Shown here piece after piece: positions 57,731-64,000 of a stretch of 64,000 nt of DNA (within the stretch, counting starts at the first letter, position 1; every line of letters begins with the position of its first letter). The stretch is from positions 1 to 64,000 of the forward strand of contig JAIGNY010004481.1 in assembly GCA_020152595.1 (NCBI GenBank). The letters run 5' to 3'. The position numbers and the translations under genes are program-made. The DNA is from Chiridota heheva. Lineage: Eukaryota > Echinodermata > Holothuroidea > Apodida > Chiridotidae. The notes under the pieces were generated by a model. It worked only from the letters and a program-made list of their open reading frames with translations. It ran no database searches and was not told where the DNA came from.

Positions 57731-58064
57731 ATAGACAAAATCAAAATATACAAATTAAAATTACAAAAAGAAATGAAATTGGCATTTTAAAATAGTCAAA
57801 TAAACAAACTATATACCTTAGTTTCATACCTCTAGGTTAAAGAGATATTTTAAGATACAGATTTATTGACCTATTTCGCCCAAGTATCTAAGGGATAAAT
57901 AATTCAACTGAAGAAGTTTTTTATCTTAACTAAGATCACCCAATCTTTGCTTAAATCTGACAATGCCACTTAATTTGAAGTGTTCAATATTGCAGGCATA
58001 TCCACAGTCTGAAGCTCCGAGCAGCCTTGTGAACTTTCTACCCTTCATAAACTCCCAACATAGA

Positions 58065-58240
58065 TCGTGTTCTCACTTGGATACTGCTCACAATCAGATC
58101 CAATGCAGGTGGTCAGATCAGGTGCTTTTTTAATGTAAGAGAATGATCACTGAATCTGATCGCAGTCACTTGATCTTGTAGGATCATCAGCTGGAGCAGG
58201 TAATCCGATTCAAACGTGTGTGAATGCAGCCTAGAAACCT
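58065..58240. mobile_element. GATC-rich repeat family, short copy
   Basis: GTTCTCACTTGGATACTGCT at the left, CTGATCGCAGTCACTTGATC in the middle, and AACGTGTGTGAATGCAGC at the right match 52258-53010 and 62298-62815. Confidence 0.7.
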
Positions 58241-58311
58241 GCGATCATGTTACTCGGGCAATATCCTACTAAAACACAGGTTTTAATTCAAGATTAATGT
58301 TCTGGCGTCGT

Positions 58312-58432
58312 GTTTATATTCTCCTATAAAGCCCTGGTCAAAAGATTTTGGCCAGAGTGGTATGGCCCTTCTTTAGCAGGACCATTCAGAGAGCAAAATC
58401 CTTTGACCAGGGCATTATAGGAGAATATAAAC
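58312..58432. mobile_element. Foldback element with 39-bp arms
   Basis: 58312-58350 (starts GTTTATATTCTCCTATAAAG) and 58394-58432 are reverse complements with two mismatches; the spacer is 43 bases. Confidence 0.88.
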
Positions 58433-60080
58433 ACTTTAAATTTCTTACGACAATTGTTGTACAAGTTAATGGAGGTTTCCACTATGTAACGGTCGACAAT
58501 ACGTTATCCGAGAGCAAATGCAATTTGTTTAGTTTAGTTTAATAGCCGCACGCTGATTCCAATCGAATAAAAAAAAAAATAAAATTTAGATATAGCATGT
58601 GAAATTTTAGTTTGATACCAGAACATAATCTTTTTATAAAATGACTATTAATTTTATGAACAACAAACCCATCGATAAAATGAAGTAATGTAGTGAATAA
58701 TTTATATATTCCATTGACAAAAATGGGTGAGCATAAATCGAACTGCAATTAAAAATGAAATTCAAATGTCACTGACAAGAAATTTGTAATACTGAATTGT
58801 ATAGAACAATTCATTATTAATTTACAAAGTATTAATATTACAATAAAACAAAAGAATTAAACAAATCAGTTTTAGTTACTTCCATACAGGGTTCGCGTTA
58901 AAGATAAAATTTCTATTTTTGAAATTACCATAAAACTTATACTTTGTTTTAAAACCTTCAGGGCTTAAATTTCTTACGACAATTGTTGTACATGCGTCGT
59001 AAAATTTAGATATAGCATGTGAAATTTTACGCCAGAGTTTTTCATTAATTGAAAGTTTTATTTCACACAAAAATTATTTTGAATTACTCATCAATAAAAG
59101 AAAAATGACACAACTACGTGACTAACAGCCGAATGATTCAACATGTTCGTACAAGTACTGTACATAAATATATACAGGATAGTACATAGGCTCTATACAT
59201 GATGTACGTACACTGTACAATGTACATGACAGTTTTGATGTTGTTTTGAATGTAGGCTGTCAATTGTCAACGATATCATTAGCTGGGATTCTACTTTCCT
59301 CTAGTATTGTGTTGTACAGTATGTGTAAGATCGTGTATCTGTGAAGTGATCAGTCTGCTAGTCAAGTTACTATACTGTAAAGACGTACTGTACATTGTAG
59401 GCGTGTTTGAGATCTGAATAGTATATCATCATTGACAATTGGTCAAAGTTCACTAAAACCTCATGAAAGTTTGGATAAGATAAACAAAAGTATTTTTCTA
59501 TTCTATTTTGGATTGTTAACCCAAATTTCATGATTGAACAATCAACATTATACAAGGATTGGTTAAGAACTTTTTCTTAATATTTTTGATGATAGTAATA
59601 GTCTGAACTTTTAATGTTTTTGGTATTCTAAGCGCAATTTTCATTCACTTTAGTGAGGCAGGCCTATACAAAAATGTGTTAATGTTAACAATACTCACAA
59701 GCCTCGCTAGCGCGCAGTTTCCTGTACATTAGTCAGTGCCATGTACATACGACGACAAATTTACAAAATACGCCAAAAATCAAGGGCTTGTCGTAACCAA
59801 ATATGCCAGTCAAAAAATTCTACCGCCACCTCTGCTTCCATATAACTATCATTCTTCTTTGATTCCATTCAAAAATTGTTTATGTCAAATTTCAAATCAA
59901 AATTAGGTTCTAACCCTATTTCCTTTGTTTTTCGACATTTTCAGTGCATTCGTATTAGGATGGATAGACAGACAACCGGAACAAGCAATCGAACGTACGG
60001 TTGTGACGTAAAATCTATTACGTAATGTAACATAAAACGCCGCTCCTAAAATAAAGTGAATCAGCCCGCGCCGAATACAT
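58433..60080. other. Mostly unassigned DNA
   Basis: The phrase AATTTCTTACGACAATTGTT occurs at 58440 and 58968, and AAATTTAGATATAGCATGTG at 58582 and 59001, so part is a diverged duplication. The segment 58465-58515 is the reverse of 3476-3530. No gene supported. Confidence 0.5.
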
Positions 60081-60082
60081 TA

Positions 60083-60340
60083 GCGAGGCAGGTAGCTCAG
60101 TCGGCTGAGCTTACGACTGAGATGCTGGAGGTTCCAGGTTCAAGTCCATAGGCAATTTAAGCAGCAATTTTTCCACAGATATGCAGAACGATATACGCTG
60201 ACATCAAGCACGGAGGTTTGTCTTCTGCATCACGTCTTCTCCCCCACCTGACCTTAGTGAAAAGTGGCCAATGCTTAATGCTTGGGAGACGCTCACTGTC
60301 CTTCGGAGGGGACGTAAAGACGCCAGTCCCGACGGTTATT
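60083..60340 (+). mobile_element. tRNA-derived SINE, family C
   Basis: A box TAGCTCAGTCGG (60093-60104) and B box GGTTCAAGTCC (60138-60148) are both well kept. The body contains CACAGATATGCAGAACGATA, TCTGCATCACGTCTTC and CTTCGGAGGGGACGTAAAGA. A damaged relative is at 18781-19045. Confidence 0.88.
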
Positions 60341-60368
60341 AAATGGTTAAAAACAATAACGTCCTAGA

Positions 60369-60454
60369 TGTAAATATACATACATATATATACATACATA
60401 CATACATACATACATACATACATACATACATACATACATACATACATACATACA

Positions 60455-60486
<32 letters not shown>
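60369..60486. repeat. (CATA)n microsatellite
   Basis: About 28 tetranucleotide units. Confidence 0.98.
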
Positions 60487-60487
<1 letters not shown>

Positions 60488-62010
60488 GAGTAGGACTTAA
60501 AATACAAAAACAAAAACTCTTAGACTGCTTTGAAGTTGAACAAGGAAATAGAATTGGGTACAAATGAAAACCTGAATCTATTATTCTTGGACCGTGGCAT
60601 ACAAAGTCTTTTCCGTGAACGGCAGAAAACATATAGTGGGAAAAGTGTTTGTGACTCATTTAATATTTTAGTTATTTTTTAGTGCATCATGTTATTGTAG
60701 AGATCATAGATGGACTTCAAACATATGTCAGTTTACTAGTTGAATCTTTTGTAAGCAGCCCGAATATACAGATAATACTAAAAGTCAACACACTTTATAT
60801 TACTGACTGGTAAAAGAGCTTAAGAATAATATTGTCAAATTTGAAGTATTTCACTTTTCGTAAAAAACACCAAGTTGAACTGCAGTGGGTCCAATCACTA
60901 GGCTCCGCTTAAGGGAGAACACACAGCATTGTTTTTCCTACAATCACTGAGTAAGGTTATGCTTCAAAGGACTATGGGCATCTAGCAGATTTTAGATATG
61001 TGAAAGAGCAGGGAATTCTGAGTAGAAAAGTTTTTAAAATTTGTAAGAAGTGTTTTATTTAGTTTTCAAGTTATGACTAAACAAAGTTTCAATGTTTGTC
61101 CAAAATTTGTTTTAATACTAAGAGGAACACATCTCAAATCTTGATATAATTCTTCAAATTGTGTTCTTCAAATTCAGCTACTTGTGAATTTCAGAATGTC
61201 TTTTCCAGATACAGGATTGGAGTGTGATAAAGTTCCACCAAATTTTGCCCAAAGTCCAACTCTATTTTTCAGACAACACTGACAGAGGAATAAAAAAATA
61301 AAAAAAAGTTTTACAAAAGGAAATAGAGGACCCTTCCCCCATTGATGTCACACATTATTGTGCAATAACAGCTAAAAATTAAAAATGCTGTAAATTGGTC
61401 AATTTTTGACCAATTTTAATGAAATATTTTGCTGCTTTAATGGTTTAGATCATATTTTACACCAATTATGCCCCCGTTGCCCATGTCCACAGTCCTATAA
61501 AAACAAAAAGTTTGTAAAAAAACAAAAATCACTTCATTTTTAGGTTGTTGGTTCCTTTTACTTTGCTCAGTTTTTACACTGTATCTCACTTGTGCTTTAT
61601 GTGTGATTTGGGATTTTCTTTCCCTTGGCTGACGCACTCGTTACAAACAGGCAAGACAACTTTGTATTCTCAAGCTCTTGTGGGTGGTGGGGCTTCATTT
61701 TCTCTGCAGTAACAGCAACAGGCAAAACTAGTTGCCACGTACCACCATTTTGTGGGGATTTATAGTGATTTCTACGAAACAGAAATTTTTGAAATAAATA
61801 AATAAACGCTGTCCCGATTTTTCGGTGAGTTATAGGGCGGAGGAGGGAAAAAATTGGCTACCTGAGTGACTCTGAGGTGAGTCATTTACATAAGTCACTT
61901 TTGACATTTTACCCATTTTGGGGCTCACCTTCATGCAATGCCAGGAAGCGAGGGTGATTCATTCTAAGTTTCACAGCTGCAACTGAAAAATATGTATGGT
62001 CTTTAAATCT
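60487..62010. other. Mostly unassigned DNA
   Basis: Near 60893-60950, CTGCAGTGGGTCCAATCACT and GGGAGAACACACAGCATTGT are an end of the GATC-rich family. Otherwise nothing supported. Confidence 0.5.
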
Positions 62011-62494
62011 ATGTACACAGCTTGAAGAAAATCCCACAAACTACATTTTAATGCAAGTTATATACCCTGTACTCACAGTGATGTTCATCAACACAAAAAT
62101 GCAATTTACAGCCCTGCCTGTAGAGTTCCAATTACCATAGATTCAACTTTAATTAACCTTCACAATGAACTTATGATTTTGGACCCATGCCCATTATCTG
62201 AGCATACAACTACTGAGCTTTGTTCCCATTAATAATGGAATTCAAGATCATGATCCCCCAACCGATATACCAGTTCAATGACTGCCGAAAATAACAATGT
62301 CATTGTGTTCTCACTTGAGCGCAAGCTTGCAGTCTGACCCCCTGCAGGCAATCTGATCGTGAACCGCATGTTGTTATACGTCGTGGGTCATTGAAAAAGC
62401 TGAAATGTAACCAAGCAAGCTTACTGTTCAGTGAAATAATTAAGATATAACAGGATATTGTGTAACTAACATGATCGCAGGTCACTGATCTGCG

Positions 62495-62755
62495 TTAAAG
62501 GAGCACTAGACTAAAAAGTGATTGCATATTTTTAGGGGTCCCCCCCACCCCCCCCAAAAAAAGAAAAACATCAAATGCTTATTCAGCATGCAACGGCATA
62601 ACAAATTTCTTATTAATAAGAATATTCTAGTAACTGCAGCCCTTACGTCATCTGTGGGCTATGGAGGCATGGAGTTCATCATTCTTTTGTAGATGATATA
62701 TCTATGAAATTCGCAAAAACAAGCACCCTCACTTTTTGGTCTAGTGCTCCTTTAA
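62495..62755. mobile_element. MITE family TTAA-1, complete copy
   Basis: TTAA at 62495-62498 and 62752-62755 flank inverted repeats AGGAGCACTAGACTAAAAAG and (reverse) AGGAGCACTAGACCAAAAAG, 23 bp with one mismatch. The element is 253 bp and inside copy 1 of the duplication. Confidence 0.93.
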
Positions 62756-63303
62756 CACACATTTTTGAGAATCTCATTGGTGGATCTGATCCCTGATCCA
62801 GATCATGACCACCCTTGAAGAAAACCCCACGAACTACAATTTCATGCAAGTTATATATCTTTTACTCCCAGTGATGTTCATCAACACAAAAATTCAATTT
62901 ACATCCCTGCATATAGAATTCATATTAGATTCAACTTTACCTTCAACATGAACTTATGATCATTTTGGACTCATGCCCATTATCTATGCAAACAAGTACT
63001 AAGCAGTGTTCTCATTTAAACTGGAATTCCAGATCATGATCCCCCCAACGATATTTAAGTTCAATGATTGCAGAAGAAATAAAAAAATGTCATTGCGTTC
63101 TCACTTGAGCGTAAGCTTGCAGTCGGACCCACTGCAGACAATCTGATCGCGAGACATGAGTACACCACACGTTGAAATGTGGGTCATTGAAAAACCTGTG
63201 TGATGTAACCGAACAGGCTTACTGCTCACGTGAAATAATTAGGTTTTAACAGGATATTGCATAACTTACATGTATAATCGCAGGTCATTAATCTGCGTCA
63301 CAC

Positions 63304-63913
63304 TGGTGCTGTAATGACATGTCCATTATCGCAATATCTATTTTACCATGACATAGAATATGCCTCTTAAGACATATCGCGGTACCAAAATCAAATACAG
63401 AACTAAGAAATTTTTATGCAACTAGGCTAGGCTAGTTCACTAACGTTGAGTTACTAAATCCAAATTGCAAGTTTAGGCCATGATCGTTTCTAAATTAACT
63501 TTAAAAACGTGCAAAAATATAGTGAAACAGGAAAATATTAAAAAAGCTATTTCTAAATCGTGCTTATTCACCACACACTACCACGCTATGATGTAAGTTA
63601 AAAAAAAGAAAGAAAAATTGGTCCAGAAAATGCCTCTCACTTCGATTCATGGTAACATTGGCTGAATTACCAAACATGTGCATGCGATGCGTGATGAAAT
63701 CTAGAATGTAATAGTCACGCGATCATGTCGTCTGCTAGATAGAAATCTTTGTTTCTTGTGTTCATATGCATACATAAGTATAGAAGAACTACCGATATTA
63801 ACAATTTGTGTTGTGAGTCGGTTATCTTGAAAAATACCGCGATAAACCAATATATCGCGATACTTTGCTCCAAGATGGTCAATACCTAATACAGGCATAT
63901 CGTGACAGCACTA
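63304..63913. mobile_element. hAT-like MITE, about 610 bp
   Basis: Ends TGGTGCTGTAATGACAT and (reverse) TAGTGCTGTCACGATAT are inverted repeats. The flanks CGTCACAC (63296-63303) and GTTCACAC (63914-63921) agree at 6 of 8 bases, as expected of an aged 8-bp duplication. The ends contain ATATCGCGATA-type palindromes. No transposase frame is present. Confidence 0.82.
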
Positions 63914-64000
63914 GTTCACACACGTTTTCTGAGAATCTCATCGGTGGCCTGCTACGCATCGTGATCTTTTCCTTCACTAGGATCAAGATCAAGTGACTGC

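Larger units (their letters stand above)
62017..64000. repeat. About 0.8-kb direct duplication; each copy carries a different MITE
   Basis: Copy 1 from 62017 and copy 2 from 62815 share GAAGAAAATCCCACAAACTA-type text, CAGTGATGTTCATCAACACA, GTTCTCACTTGAGCG, GACCCACTGCAG, GGGTCATTGAAAAA, TTTAACAGGATATTG and AATCTGCGT in order. Copy 1 resumes after its insertion with GAGAATCTCATTGGTGG and copy 2 with GAGAATCTCATCGGTGG (63931). Confidence 0.9.

Noticed and set aside
60093-60148. Genuine tRNA gene at the A and B boxes
   Set aside because: No acceptor stem pairing or anticodon arm can be drawn and the sequence continues into a SINE body shared with 18781-19045.

Overview
This is a gene-poor, AT-rich, repeat-dense piece of an animal nuclear genome, most likely a marine invertebrate. 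The organism is inferred, not proven. The evidence is: (1) one protein-coding gene with GT-AG introns, a PTP4A/PRL phosphatase; (2) CR1-like non-LTR retrotransposons, one with a 2A-like motif and tandem PHD fingers, a combination known from sea urchins, amphioxus and molluscs; (3) tRNA-derived SINEs; (4) many TTAA-flanked and hAT-like MITEs. No bacterial operon, rRNA or CRISPR is present. I cannot name the species.

Layout. 1-4.5 kb: a SINE end, then unassigned DNA with a 32-bp palindromic insertion. 4.6-7.0 kb: a 2.4-kb pyrimidine-only-like minisatellite. 7.5-12.4 kb: a SINE, 39-bp and 20/21-bp tandem arrays, and a second tiny palindromic insertion. 12.4-17.5 kb: two LINE remnants; the minus-strand one still shows 2A, two PHD fingers, AP-endonuclease and reverse transcriptase. 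18.8-26.3 kb: SINE remnant, a 1.3-kb minisatellite, AT-rich short repeats, a MITE split by a LINE tail, and a ~170-bp satellite. 28-34 kb: duplications and long (AT)n and (ATT)n tracts. 34.9-35.4 kb: a broken THAP-domain exon. 36.2-39.9 kb: the last two coding exons of PTP4A (minus strand), with a 3.3-kb intron full of SINEs, a LINE 3' end, a MITE and a 72-bp minisatellite. 40-50 kb: nested SINE-in-MITE, a long hairpin, and a 44-bp minisatellite with higher-order structure. 50-58 kb: MITEs, a GATC-rich repeat family, a second THAP remnant and LINE pieces fused in one open frame. 58-64 kb: foldback elements, a SINE, and a ~0.8-kb duplication whose two copies carry different MITEs at the same site.

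The only cellular gene I can support is PTP4A; its 5' exons were not found. Everything else is mobile DNA or tandem repeat. The most unusual observations are two 26-32-bp palindromes, each flanked by perfect 8-bp direct repeats, the 2A-PHD-PHD LINE, and the duplicated site hit independently by two kinds of MITE.
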